Shown: positions 1 to 7,600, counted from the stretch's first letter. The stretch: DNA of 13,646 nucleotides from Nitrospirota bacterium (GCA_003228495.1 QIDY01000377.1:1-13646), one strand, 5' to 3'. Made by a program: numbers and translations. Notes: a model not told the origin generated them from the letters alone.

Positions 1-209
1 GGATGATGGAAACGTTAGCCAGGGCCCGAGAGCAATTCGAACGGAACCACATTCTTGAAATACTCCAGCGAACCGGATGGAGTCGAACCACTGCCGCTAA
101 AGTTTTGGGCTTGTCTCGAAAGGGCCTCTGGGAAAAGTGTAAGCGCTATGATATTGTCCGATCCGGTGAAAGCGCGGGCTCCGACCGAGATGATTGGAAG
201 GAAAATTGA
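1..209 (+). CDS. C-terminal Fis-type DNA-binding domain of a (probably sigma-54-dependent) response regulator, 5'-truncated
   Basis: The frame is open to the left edge, so this is the 3' end of a longer gene and the ATG codons at 3 and 6 are probably internal. The peptide carries a Fis-family helix-turn-helix: a first helix around HILEILQRTGWSRTTAAKVLG, followed by the recognition helix in LSRKGLWEKCKRYDI (about residues 17-51 from the ATG at 3). This HTH with the LWEKCKRY ending is typical of the C-terminus of NtrC-type enhancer-binding proteins, which bind upstream DNA and activate sigma-54 RNA polymerase. The receiver and AAA+ domains that would prove this lie outside the window. The tail of about 17 residues after the HTH is hydrophilic. 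It points toward the convergent WD40 gene, with only 37 bases between the two stop codons. The HTH is seen; the NtrC-type assignment is family-based inference. It may regulate the neighbouring nitrite-oxidation genes, but no convincing sigma-54 promoter was found here. Confidence 0.75.
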   Translation, partial: MMETLARAREQFERNHILEILQRTGWSRTTAAKVLGLSRKGLWEKCKRYDIVRSGESAGSDRDDWKEN

Positions 210-246
210 GCCAATCTGGAAAGTGGTCTTTCGCGGACTTTTGTGG

Positions 247-1338
247 TTACTCGCCGCCTTCCCATAGAGTAATAATCCGGTCGTTTCCTGCTGTGGCCAG
301 GTATTTCCCGTTGGCCGACAGTGCGATTCCTCGCACGGGGCCCTTATGGGATTTGATGGTCCGAAATTGGTGACCATTCTCTATGTCCCACATTTTCACC
401 GTCCCATCATCGCTGGCACTGATCAAGACCTTCCCATCTTGGCTGACAAGAAGATTTCTGACCCATTCGGAATGCCCCTTCAAGGTGCGTCGTTCTTCGA
501 GGTTGGGCATGTCCCAAAATTTAATGGTGCAGTCTCGGCTACCAGAAATCATGGTTGAGCCATCCGGGGTAAACGTAAGAGCTCCAATCCAGTATTCCAT
601 GGGTCTTTGAAATTGCCCCTGGTCATCCACATAGAACCCTCGACTTTCTGTCTCTTCGTCGTCGGCCTCATCGCGCCAGTGCCCATCATGAGTGATTTTT
701 TCTTCTCCACTGGGAAGCACTTCGAATAACTTGAGTTTCCCGACATCACTGCCGGCAACTAAGTTCATCCCATCCGGGGAAAATGCCGTACAGACACTCC
801 AATTATGATCATATTGATCTTTTCCCAACAGCGTCATGAGTTCAGTCCCCGTGGCAACCTCCCAAATTTTTATATCTTTATTTTGACCAGCCCTGGCAAG
901 CATTAACCCATCGGGAGAAAAGGAAAGACTTGTGACGGCATGGTCGTATCGGTTAAAGAGCAAGCGGAGATTTTCCCCTGTTTGATGATTCCATAAACGT
1001 ATCGTTCGATCTTCACTGGCAGTGGCCAACATTTGGCCATCCGGACTATATTGGACTACTCGTACAACCGCTGTATGGCCTCGAAGTGATCGAAGCAGCC
1101 GGCCAGTTTCAATATCCCAAATTCGAACGAAACGATCATTGCCTCCACTGGCGAGAGTCAACCCATCAGGGGCGAAAGCCACGGACCAAATTTCCTGCGA
1201 ATGTCCGCGAAAAGATTTGAGTTCTTTGATTCCGCTTTTCCAGTAAGGGAGAGATTCCAGGACCGAAATCTGGACCGGCTCGTTTGGCGTGATCCCCATC
1301 TGAGGGGCAAGAGTGCCAGGGCTCATAGGCTGTGTCAT
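247..1338 (-). CDS. WD40-repeat seven-bladed beta-propeller protein
   Basis: A 363-residue protein made almost entirely of WD40 repeats. Seven blades can be counted by their ending motifs: IWD (about residue 75), LWN (117), IWE (160), LFE (206), FWD (276), MWD (318) and LWE (360). Most blades contain a SPDG/APDG/TPDG turn, and several begin with a GH dipeptide. Seven blades make one closed propeller, which usually serves as a protein-binding platform. Blade 5 carries an acidic insertion (about residues 221-250). No signal peptide or membrane segment is visible, so it is probably cytoplasmic. I chose the ATG at 1338 because GAGGA precedes it at good spacing; a TTG eight codons upstream (1362) lacks such support. 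It is the only minus-strand gene here, divergent from the HEXXH gene and convergent with the regulator. The fold is certain; partner and function are unknown. Confidence 0.88.
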   Translation of the reverse strand: MTQPMSPGTLAPQMGITPNEPVQISVLESLPYWKSGIKELKSFRGHSQEIWSVAFAPDGLTLASGGNDRFVRIWDIETGRLLRSLRGHTAVVRVVQYSPDGQMLATASEDRTIRLWNHQTGENLRLLFNRYDHAVTSLSFSPDGLMLARAGQNKDIKIWEVATGTELMTLLGKDQYDHNWSVCTAFSPDGMNLVAGSDVGKLKLFEVLPSGEEKITHDGHWRDEADDEETESRGFYVDDQGQFQRPMEYWIGALTFTPDGSTMISGSRDCTIKFWDMPNLEERRTLKGHSEWVRNLLVSQDGKVLISASDDGTVKMWDIENGHQFRTIKSHKGPVRGIALSANGKYLATAGNDRIITLWEGGE

Positions 1339-1588
1339 GAAAATCCTCGCATAGTAGGCCAATAATCAATACATGGTTGGTTAATAACCGAATAAAGTCG
1401 AGAGATATGAGCTCCCCTTGCCAAATAGGAAAACCCATTTCTATAATCCATTCATCTTGATACTAAACGCCGCTTTTGAAGGGAGTCAAGATGCATCTGT
1501 TTGGAGTTATTCACGTATTGGTTAAGTAATCATCACTTAGAAAGAACTTTATTTTTGCGGTGATGTGGATTTAAACGGAGGCTTGTTC
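1339..1588. other. Divergent intergenic region with a GGTTAATAACC palindrome
   Basis: This 250-base AT-rich gap separates the minus-strand WD40 gene from the plus-strand HEXXH gene and must hold promoters for both. A perfect 11-base palindrome (GGTTA-A-TAACC, 1379-1389) lies about 40 bases upstream of the WD40 start. The octamer TTGGTTAA that overlaps its left arm (1377-1384) recurs at 1518-1525 on the HEXXH side. This could be an operator shared by the two genes, but no match to a known regulator site was recognised. No sigma-70 or sigma-54 promoter of good quality could be assigned. Confidence 0.35.
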
Positions 1589-2587
1589 ATGGAAATTCGC
1601 TTTCAGCCCGCCCTTCTTCAAGAAGTGATCGACTCGTTTGCCGAGAAAACTGAACGTGAGGGCGATCCAACCTATTACAATGAATTTCATGAATTGGCTG
1701 ATCCGATTTATGAGAAGTATGCCCTTGATGATCGCGAGCCGGAGTTTAAACGGCTCTATCAACATTTGTTTGCTAAATGGGGATTTGCCGATATTCTCCG
1801 AGATGGGTTTGATGATTTTCCGGCCCTCCGAGACAAGACCGGAATTGTGCTTGTGCGAGGTGTGCTGAAAGAAGATCAGGAGGGGGTCGATATTCTTCGG
1901 AAATGGGGGGTGGTGGAAGAAAAGCTGGCTCGGCAATTTGAAGAGGCTGGCAAAAAAGGCGTGGGAATTAAGTTAATTCCTCGGCGATTTTACGACCCAG
2001 TGATTCCTCGATATTTGCGCCATGAATTGACGCATATATCGGATATGCTCGATGAGAATTTTGGGTACGATCCCGATACCAAAGTGGGCTTAAATCCTGG
2101 CGAAGAGCATTTAATTTTGAATCGCTATCGTGTGTTATGGAGTATGCACGTTGATAGTCGGATTGCCAGGTTGGGGAAAGAACCGATGTTTTCCCGAGAA
2201 TATCGATTCCGAGAATTTCGTTCGTGGTATCGAAAGATTCCTCCCGGTCAGGTGGAATCGGTGTTTGAAGGTCTTTGGCAGACGGATTATCTGAGCCACG
2301 CCGAATTAGTTGAAATGGCATCGGATACGACTCGGGTCATTGAACGAGCCGTAGAAGTTGAAGAGGGTGAAGTGCCTGATGTTCCGACCAAGCCCATGTT
2401 GCTCCCTGGGTTTCCTTGCCCTCTTTGTCGATTCCCCACCTATACGTGGGTAGAGGATATGGACGAGACGTTAGAAGGTTTTGTCTTAGATTTTATTCGT
2501 GAAAATCACCCAGGGTGGGATGTTGAATATGGTGCCTGTGACCGATGTGTGGAAGTGTATAAATTGCGTGCGGCTGGTGTGGTCTAG
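1589..2587 (+). CDS. Unrecognised HEXXH putative metalloprotein with C-terminal double-CxxC zinc-ribbon-like segment
   Basis: A 332-residue protein with no signal peptide or membrane helix, so probably cytoplasmic. Two metal-binding signatures are visible. HELTH at residues 145-149 matches the HEXXH zincin motif, in the helix-like context YLRHELTHISDMLDE. Near the C-terminus, CPLC (277-280) and CDRC (317-320) could form a treble-cysteine-pair zinc site. The stretch from about 30 to 80 is rich in acidic and aromatic residues. I chose the ATG at 1589 because GGAGG lies seven bases upstream; an in-frame GTG at 1565 has no ribosome-binding site. The ferredoxin gene begins three bases after the stop, so the two are almost certainly co-transcribed. 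I do not recognise the family. A zinc peptidase is possible but unproven, because no third zinc ligand can be assigned with confidence. The link to molybdoenzyme maturation comes only from its neighbours. Confidence 0.8.
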   Translation: MEIRFQPALLQEVIDSFAEKTEREGDPTYYNEFHELADPIYEKYALDDREPEFKRLYQHLFAKWGFADILRDGFDDFPALRDKTGIVLVRGVLKEDQEGVDILRKWGVVEEKLARQFEEAGKKGVGIKLIPRRFYDPVIPRYLRHELTHISDMLDENFGYDPDTKVGLNPGEEHLILNRYRVLWSMHVDSRIARLGKEPMFSREYRFREFRSWYRKIPPGQVESVFEGLWQTDYLSHAELVEMASDTTRVIERAVEVEEGEVPDVPTKPMLLPGFPCPLCRFPTYTWVEDMDETLEGFVLDFIRENHPGWDVEYGACDRCVEVYKLRAAGVV

Positions 2588-2590
2588 TTC

Positions 2591-3223
2591 ATGGCAGCAT
2601 CTGACTCATCTTCTGGCAAAACGGTAAGTGATCCGGATCTGGGTCGACGGACCTTTCTTCGGCAATCTATGGTTTCGCTTGGTGTAACAGTCCAAGAGTT
2701 TGTTAAGCATTGTGATACCCCTACAGCCGAAGAGACAAAGAAAACGAAGGTTTCAGAAAAGACTGGATGGCTTCGTCCACCTGGAGCCGTACCAGAAGGC
2801 CTATTCTTAGAACGTTGTACCCAATGTGGCGATTGTATTGATGCGTGTCCTTATGACGTGATAGTGCCGTTAGCCGTTCAGGAGACACCCGGCATTTTCC
2901 CAGGAGAAGCCCCATGTCAATTATGCGAGGATTTCCCTTGCATTGAAGCCTGTGAAACTGATGCCCTGATCCCTCTTAAAAATATTCATGAAGTCAGCAT
3001 GGGGGTCGCAAAGGTTTCGCGAAATTTGTGCACGGCCGGGAACGGTTGCAATGCATGTGTGTCGAAATGTCCAACGGGGGCTATTTCTATGGATTTTGGT
3101 GCATTTCTCGTTGCTGTTGACGAAAGTCTTTGCGTAGGGTGCGGGAGTTGTCAATATATATGTGGAACTGTCAATGACCGTGCCGCTGTGCGAGTTGTGC
3201 CTCGTATAAGTTTTAATACCTAG
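2591..3223 (+). CDS. NapG/NapF-like ferredoxin with four [4Fe-4S] motifs and a weak Tat-like leader
   Basis: A 210-residue iron-sulfur protein. Cysteines fall into four groups: C76/79/82/86 (CTQCGDCIDACP), C109/112/117/121, C147/153/156/160 and C181/184/187/191. This pattern supports four [4Fe-4S] clusters and resembles the NapG/NapF/MauM ferredoxins that serve nitrate reductase and related molybdoenzymes. Groups 2 and 3 have longer first or middle spacings than the classic CxxCxxCxxxC, as is common in this family, and the last group lacks the usual trailing proline. The N-terminus has GRRTFLRQ (from residue 18), close to a twin-arginine motif, but the following segment is short and interrupted by charged residues at 36-40, so export is doubtful. 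The start lies three bases after the HEXXH gene stop and has only a weak ribosome-binding site, which fits translational coupling. Probable role: electron transfer to, or maturation of, the NXR-like enzyme. Family assignment is firm; the exact role is inferred. Confidence 0.87.
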   Translation: MAASDSSSGKTVSDPDLGRRTFLRQSMVSLGVTVQEFVKHCDTPTAEETKKTKVSEKTGWLRPPGAVPEGLFLERCTQCGDCIDACPYDVIVPLAVQETPGIFPGEAPCQLCEDFPCIEACETDALIPLKNIHEVSMGVAKVSRNLCTAGNGCNACVSKCPTGAISMDFGAFLVAVDESLCVGCGSCQYICGTVNDRAAVRVVPRISFNT

Positions 3224-3240
3224 TTGCTTTATTGTGTATT

Positions 3241-3351
3241 ATGAGTGGTAAGGCTTGGGAAAGTTGGTGTAATATCTTTAGATGGGTAGGGAAAGTTTTA
3301 CTAGGAAAAGGTCTTGTTGTGGGTCTTGTAACACCATGGAGGGCAGGGTAG
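3241..3351 (+). CDS. Possible 36-residue small ORF, doubtful
   Basis: An ATG-initiated frame of 36 codons begins 17 bases after the ferredoxin stop. The peptide is rich in tryptophan and glycine, with a hydrophobic, basic middle (RWVGKVLLGKGLVVGLV), so it could be a small membrane-associated peptide. No clear Shine-Dalgarno sequence precedes it, and a frame of this length can occur by chance. It is listed because it is too short for standard ORF calling and lies in an otherwise empty 267-base gap. Confidence 0.2.
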   Translation: MSGKAWESWCNIFRWVGKVLLGKGLVVGLVTPWRAG

Positions 3352-3369
3352 TCATTTTGGTTATACGTC

Positions 3370-3398
3370 TTGACTTCATGGGTCTGTTGTCCTATGAT
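3370..3398 (+). promoter_or_regulatory. Sigma-70-like promoter upstream of the torD-like gene
   Basis: TTGACT at 3370-3375 and TATGAT at 3393-3398 are separated by exactly 17 bases. Each hexamer differs from the consensus (TTGACA, TATAAT) at one position. Transcription would begin near 3405 and leave a leader of about 85 bases before the chaperone ATG. This would let the chaperone and the first NxrC-like gene be expressed apart from the HEXXH/ferredoxin pair. Confidence 0.5.
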
Positions 3399-3490
3399 CT
3401 GGTCCCCTTTTCGGGAATTTTAGTTGGTTCATAATTCTGAATTCATAAAATGCGGTTAAAGAAAAATTTCTATTTTATTTAGGTGATTAT

Positions 3491-4462
3491 ATGGCGACGG
3501 TGGTGAAAGAAAAGAAAAATATTAGTGCGAATGGCTCGTCTTTTCCAGACGAACAAAAGGCTGTGAAGATTTCTCCGAAGGATGCTCCAGCCGTTGATCG
3601 TGCGCTTTGTCGAAGCAAGCTATATCTTTTGGTTTCTTGGGGGTACCTGTATCCGGAAGATGATGAATTTTTGGAATATTTACAAAGCGGAGAGTTTGTT
3701 GAAGATGGACGGGCAGCTTTAGAAGGATTAAAAAAAGAACTCCAAAATGTAGGTGGAGAAGAGAGTCAAGAGCGACTTCAGGCTGTAGCCGCTCATTTTG
3801 ATTCTATCGAAGAATGGATTTCGTCTGAAGGGGAAAATTGGAACATTCAAGATTTGCGGGATGAGCATCGTCGAGTTTTTAGTAATGTGATTGCGTTGGA
3901 TTGCCCCCCTTACGAAACGTTATTTGGAAATGACCATGTGTTTGGACAATCCTATGTCATGGGAGATATTGCAGGGTTTTATAGTGCGTTTGGCCTGCAG
4001 TTATCTCCTGATATTCATGAGCGGTTGGATCACTTGAGCGTAGAATTAGAATTTATGCATTATTTGTCCTATAAGGAATCATATGCCATTCTTCATGATG
4101 GGGGAGAAAAGCTGAAGACGGTGGTTGATGCGGAGAAAAAATTTGTCAAAGAGCACATCGGTCGGTGGGTACCATTATTTTCTGGTATGTTGAAGCGAAA
4201 GGCTGATTACGGGTTCTATAAAATTCTGGCCGATTTCACGACGGATTGGATGGCATTTGACATAGCATTTCTTGGTGTCACGCCCCAACCGTATTCAGAA
4301 ACGGATTATCGTCCGGCCATTTTTAATAATCCTGAAGGTCAAACATTTGAATGTGGAGCTCAAGACCAAGGCAACGAGTTAAGCATGTTGATGAACGAAG
4401 TCGGTGCTGATGCATACTTAGATAAAGAAAGTGGAACATCGGAGCAATCGGAGAATACTTAG
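3491..4462 (+). CDS. TorD/NarJ-family molybdoenzyme chaperone
   Basis: A 323-residue, mostly helical cytoplasmic protein. Family hallmarks are EHRRVFSNVIALDCPPYET (about 125-143), the strongly conserved-looking DHLSVELEFM (180-189), and HIGRWVPLF (222-230). TorD/DmsD/NarJ chaperones bind the Tat leader or body of a molybdopterin-enzyme catalytic subunit and hold it until cofactor insertion, so the likely client is an NxrA-type subunit encoded elsewhere. Typical family members are about 200-240 residues; this one is longer because of a hydrophilic N-terminal extension of about 35 residues and an acidic C-terminal tail after about residue 270. The ATG is supported by AGGTGA five bases upstream. 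The NxrC-like gene follows 103 bases downstream. The family is confident; the NXR client is inferred from context. Confidence 0.88.
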   Translation: MATVVKEKKNISANGSSFPDEQKAVKISPKDAPAVDRALCRSKLYLLVSWGYLYPEDDEFLEYLQSGEFVEDGRAALEGLKKELQNVGGEESQERLQAVAAHFDSIEEWISSEGENWNIQDLRDEHRRVFSNVIALDCPPYETLFGNDHVFGQSYVMGDIAGFYSAFGLQLSPDIHERLDHLSVELEFMHYLSYKESYAILHDGGEKLKTVVDAEKKFVKEHIGRWVPLFSGMLKRKADYGFYKILADFTTDWMAFDIAFLGVTPQPYSETDYRPAIFNNPEGQTFECGAQDQGNELSMLMNEVGADAYLDKESGTSEQSENT

Positions 4463-4492
4463 GTAGGTTTAAAAGGAAATGTTCGGAATTGT

Positions 4493-4506
4493 TTGAAATG
4501 TTTCAA
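4493..4506. repeat. Short inverted repeat between the torD-like and nxrC-like genes
   Basis: TTGAAA and TTTCAA form a 6-base inverted repeat with a 2-base spacer, about 60 bases upstream of the first NxrC-like start. It could be an operator half-site pair or chance in AT-rich DNA. A loop of 2 bases is too tight for a stable hairpin. Confidence 0.2.
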
Positions 4507-4565
4507 GAGACAGGTTTTTGCAGTCCTTTCGGTTTTAATCTTTTATCAAAGGAGGATGCGTCATT

Positions 4566-5519
4566 ATGAGATTGGTGCAGACGCGTAACAAACGATTGGT
4601 GTTTGGCGTTCTTCTGTCTGTCCTTGTGGTCTGTGTAGGGTTGACGCTTGGGCAGATTCCGCTGGCCGTTTCGCAACCGGTAACTATTCCGGTTGGCAAA
4701 ATTTCCGGCCCAATCCCCATGGATGCGGCCAATCCTGTGTGGGAGTCCGTTCCAGGGATCGTGGCCCCTTTGAGTGGTCAAACGATTACCACTCCTATGC
4801 ACCCCAACATTTCGGTCAAAACCGTCATGATCAAAATGGCCACTAATGGCAAAGAGATTGGCGTATGGGCGAACTGGGGAGATCAAACATTGAATAACAC
4901 CACCATTGGTCCCCAAGATTTTCGGGATCAAATTGCCGTGCAGTTCCCAGTGCAAACCTCTGGGGCCCCACCCTTCCAATGTATGGGGCAATCTGGAGGC
5001 ACCGTAAATATTTGGCGGTGGAACGCAGAATGGCAAAAGGACCAGGGCCGTGGCGTTGCCGGAATGTGGGATGTGGACGACCAATATCCCTCTATTGCCT
5101 GGGACTTTTACTATGAAGAGCCTGCTGGTGGTGTGACCTATCCAGACCGGATTGGACGGAGCTTAGGGCCCTTCAACCCTGGTATTTGGTCGGGCAATAT
5201 CTTGTCAGACCCGGATATGCGGGTGAGTTCGGTGGAAGATTTGAATGCCAATGGTTTCAGCACATTGACCACGCAAGCCTCGCAAGATGTGCTGGGCAAT
5301 GGGTTATGGGAACCGTATGGTGCGTTGAAGGGTGGCTGCTGTAGTGGTCCTACCTGGCGCGTGGTGATGAAGCGGAGCTTGGCAACGAATGACCCTAATG
5401 ATGTGCAGTTCAAGGCCGGGTCGAGCTTCCCAGTGGCATTTGCCGTATGGGATGGCGCGAACGTGGAACGGAACGGCATGAAGGGCATTTCAACCTGGTT
5501 CACCGCTCAGATGCCATAA
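4566..5519 (+). CDS. nxrC: NxrC-like heme-b gamma subunit (ethylbenzene dehydrogenase-type), first copy
   Basis: A 317-residue protein with a Sec signal peptide: basic RNKR, then a hydrophobic core at about 11-34, and likely cleavage near AVS-Q (36). The mature part is a type II DMSO-reductase-family heme-b subunit. In the related EbdC, heme b is held by a Met and a Lys; the matching candidates here are M140 (in QCMGQ) and K269 (in RVVMKRS). Other hallmarks are VNIWRWNAEWQ (148-157) and AFAVWDGANVERNG (291-304). The protein would act in the periplasm, taking electrons from the iron-sulfur subunit of NXR. A segment of about 100 residues (160-260) between the ligand regions is rich in Gly, Pro and aromatics and includes a CC pair (258-259). 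The ATG has a strong AAAGGAGG (4548-4555) ten bases upstream, and a strong terminator follows. Fold and ligands are confident; the NxrC name rests on context and resemblance to Nitrospira proteins. Confidence 0.85.
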   Translation: MRLVQTRNKRLVFGVLLSVLVVCVGLTLGQIPLAVSQPVTIPVGKISGPIPMDAANPVWESVPGIVAPLSGQTITTPMHPNISVKTVMIKMATNGKEIGVWANWGDQTLNNTTIGPQDFRDQIAVQFPVQTSGAPPFQCMGQSGGTVNIWRWNAEWQKDQGRGVAGMWDVDDQYPSIAWDFYYEEPAGGVTYPDRIGRSLGPFNPGIWSGNILSDPDMRVSSVEDLNANGFSTLTTQASQDVLGNGLWEPYGALKGGCCSGPTWRVVMKRSLATNDPNDVQFKAGSSFPVAFAVWDGANVERNGMKGISTWFTAQMP

Positions 5520-5827
5520 GTTGAAAAGTATTACGGTTTATTCAGAGTCTTTTTAAGTATTAGGACTCGAAAATACAGATAAGACCCCCGGTAATTTGCC
5601 TCAGTTCATGGGGCATGTTGCCGGGGGTCTTTCTTTTCTGTTTTAAATTTGATTCCGGTAACAATGTCGAAAATACACATTTAGAAGTGTTTTTGATAAG
5701 AGTTTTCGTAATTATTGGCCTCAGGCGGGTTTTCCTAGTTGCATTGAGAAGAATGTGAAGTGTATAAATTTATAGTACAGGTCAGTATTTCGTCTTTTAC
5801 CGTCCCTAATTAACTGGGAGCTGCGTT
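5520..5827 (+). other. Intergenic region: terminator, then AT-rich leader of the radical SAM gene
   Basis: This 308-base gap contains no credible ORF. Its first third holds the terminator listed separately. The remaining AT-rich 180 bases must contain the promoter for the radical SAM run. TTGAGA (5744-5749) and several TATA-like hexamers (5763-5776) are present, but none of the pairs has consensus spacing, so no promoter is called. Confidence 0.4.
5581..5641 (+). terminator. Rho-independent terminator after the first nxrC-like gene
   Basis: AAGACCCCCGG (5581-5591) pairs perfectly with CCGGGGGTCTT (5621-5631). Three more pairs including one G-U extend it inward, and an inner TGCC/GGCA stem (5597-5600 with 5612-5615) tops the structure. 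A T-rich tract (TCTTTTCTGTTTT) follows. The stem begins 62 bases after the stop codon. It separates the chaperone/NxrC unit from the radical SAM unit. Because the A-tract side is short, it is best read as plus-strand only. Confidence 0.9.
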
Positions 5828-7600
5828 GTGAACATTTCTCTTTTATTTCCACCGAGTTGGCACCCTTCTCAACCATACCTGAGTATTCCTTGTCTTTCAG
5901 CATTTCTTGAACAATCGGGCATTCCGGTACAAGAGCAGCGGGATTTAAATATTGAATTACTTGATAAGATATTAACAAAGAATTTTGGGCTGGATATTCA
6001 TCAACAGCTGATAGATTTGGTAAAAAAACTTGAGCGGTCAGTCGATGGTGAAACCGGGCCAGGGAGTAAAGAACATTACGCCAAAGCTGTTGAGTCATTA
6101 GATAGATTTCCTCATTTAATTGATGAAGTGGAGCGGGCCAAGATATCCCTTCGTGGCCCAGAATTTTTTGACGAGGATCGGTATCGAGAATCTCTTTTCG
6201 TGATTGATCGGTGGCTGGATCTTGTGTCTTCCCTCTATTTTCCTACACGAATGACTGTAGTTGATAATCAACTATCTTATTCCATTTATTCCTCACGAGA
6301 TATTATCAAAGCGATTCATGATGAAGCACAAAATCCTTATCTTGATCTTTATCGAAGATTTTTTCTGCCTGGTTTTACTCAAGATACCCCTGACTTTGTG
6401 GGTGTGTCGATTACTGCAACATCCCAGATTATTCCTGGGCTTACGCTTTGTAGCTTGATCAAGCAACAATTTCCTCAGGTCCATGTCACCGTTGGAGGAA
6501 GTATTTTTACTCGACTGGTGGACAACCTGAGACGTTGTGACCGTTTATTCGAAATTGTCGATGACTTTATTGTGTTTGAAGGGGAAACTGCTCTTTTAGA
6601 AATGATTAACCAGTTAGAAGGCAGAAAAGATTTCAGTAAAGTTCCTAATCTTATTTGGCGGCAAGATGGCAAAGTTACCGTGAATCAGCCCTTTTATTCT
6701 GAAAACCTCGCAGAGCATCCAGCTCCCAATTACCATGGTTTTCCGTTGAACCAATATTTGGCTCCTTACACGGTCTTACCGGTCCAATTTTCGCGAGGCT
6801 GCTATTACAAGGATTGTGCGTTTTGCGCATTGACGCTGGATCATCAGAATTTTCGGCAAAAAGACCCGATGAAAGTTGTGGATGAATTGGAAGCCTTGTC
6901 GAAGATGCATGACACGCCCTATTTTTTCTTTACGGATGAATGCCTGGCTCTTTCACCGACCAAGCGGCTGTGCAAAGAGTTGATTAAGCGAGGGCTAGAT
7001 TTACAATGGACCGCGGAATTCCGGTTCGAAAAAAATCTGTCTCGTGAGTTATTGGGATCCTTGCGTGAGGCAGGGTGCCAAAAAATCGTCTTTGGGTTGG
7101 AGACCTATAACGCCCGGCTCATGGATTTTATGGTTAAGGGCATTACGCAGGAAAATGTGAGTCGGATTTGTTCTGATTGTGTGGATCTTGGAATAGCTGT
7201 TCACTGTTATGTGATTGTCGGATTCCCAACCGAAACGGAAGAGGAATCTCTGGAAACGATGAACTTTATTTTGGACAATACCAAATTGAATTCCTCCTAT
7301 GGCTTTTCTTGTCAACCGTGTCTCTTTGATTTAGAAAAAGAAGCGCCGATTATGAGTGATCCTGGAGCATATGGGGTCCAGCGAATTATGCGACCGGCTT
7401 CGGAAGACTTAAGTCTTGGGTTCTTTTACGAGGTCAAGACAGGTATGACCCCGGATCAGGCTGAAAAGGTCTATCAATTTGTCTATGAGAAAATAAGTGA
7501 AGTAGTCTGCGAACTGCCGTTTAATTATTCTATGGCAGATGGGTTGTTATATATCGCCCGGCACAATAAAGAGCGAGAAGCGCAGCTCTCAGGAGTATAG
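5828..7600 (+). CDS. Radical SAM protein with N-terminal B12-binding-like (Rossmann) region and CX4CX2C motif
   Basis: A 590-residue cytoplasmic enzyme. The N-terminus (LLFPPSWHPSQPYLSIPCLS) and the strand-rich stretch at 189-260, with VGVSITAT and VTVGGSI, resemble the cobalamin-binding Rossmann domain fused to many radical SAM enzymes. No DxHxxG cobalamin-ligand motif is visible, so base-off B12 binding is doubtful. The radical SAM core begins near 320 with SRGCYYKDCAFC: C325, C330 and C333, spaced CX4CX2C rather than the usual CX3CX2C. FFFTDECL (367-374), FGLETYNARL (422-431) and YVIVGFPTETEEES (461-474) follow, matching later core strands. The GTG start is chosen for GGGAG eight bases upstream. 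It opens a same-strand run with the membrane, TPR, TatA and NHL genes. The substrate is unknown; modification of a cofactor, peptide or lipid is possible. Confidence 0.85.
   Translation: MNISLLFPPSWHPSQPYLSIPCLSAFLEQSGIPVQEQRDLNIELLDKILTKNFGLDIHQQLIDLVKKLERSVDGETGPGSKEHYAKAVESLDRFPHLIDEVERAKISLRGPEFFDEDRYRESLFVIDRWLDLVSSLYFPTRMTVVDNQLSYSIYSSRDIIKAIHDEAQNPYLDLYRRFFLPGFTQDTPDFVGVSITATSQIIPGLTLCSLIKQQFPQVHVTVGGSIFTRLVDNLRRCDRLFEIVDDFIVFEGETALLEMINQLEGRKDFSKVPNLIWRQDGKVTVNQPFYSENLAEHPAPNYHGFPLNQYLAPYTVLPVQFSRGCYYKDCAFCALTLDHQNFRQKDPMKVVDELEALSKMHDTPYFFFTDECLALSPTKRLCKELIKRGLDLQWTAEFRFEKNLSRELLGSLREAGCQKIVFGLETYNARLMDFMVKGITQENVSRICSDCVDLGIAVHCYVIVGFPTETEEESLETMNFILDNTKLNSSYGFSCQPCLFDLEKEAPIMSDPGAYGVQRIMRPASEDLSLGFFYEVKTGMTPDQAEKVYQFVYEKISEVVCELPFNYSMADGLLYIARHNKEREAQLSGV

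Noticed and set aside
219..232. GAAAG/CTTTC hairpin between the regulator and the WD40 gene as a bidirectional terminator
   Set aside because: A 5-base AT-rich stem without a T tract is too weak to call.
15..377. A 120-codon minus-strand frame across the regulator end and the WD40 3' end
   Set aside because: It overlaps both a Fis-type HTH and the WD40 gene in another frame and shows low-complexity, domain-free sequence.
4556..4588. An ATG directly after the strong AAAGGAGG upstream of the first NxrC-like gene
   Set aside because: It touches the ribosome-binding site, leaving no spacing, and gives only a ten-residue peptide in a different frame.
4503..5084. A 193-codon minus-strand open frame opposite the first NxrC-like gene
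   Set aside because: It lies wholly antisense to a confidently assigned gene, has no recognisable domain, and such frames arise from the codon bias of the real gene.
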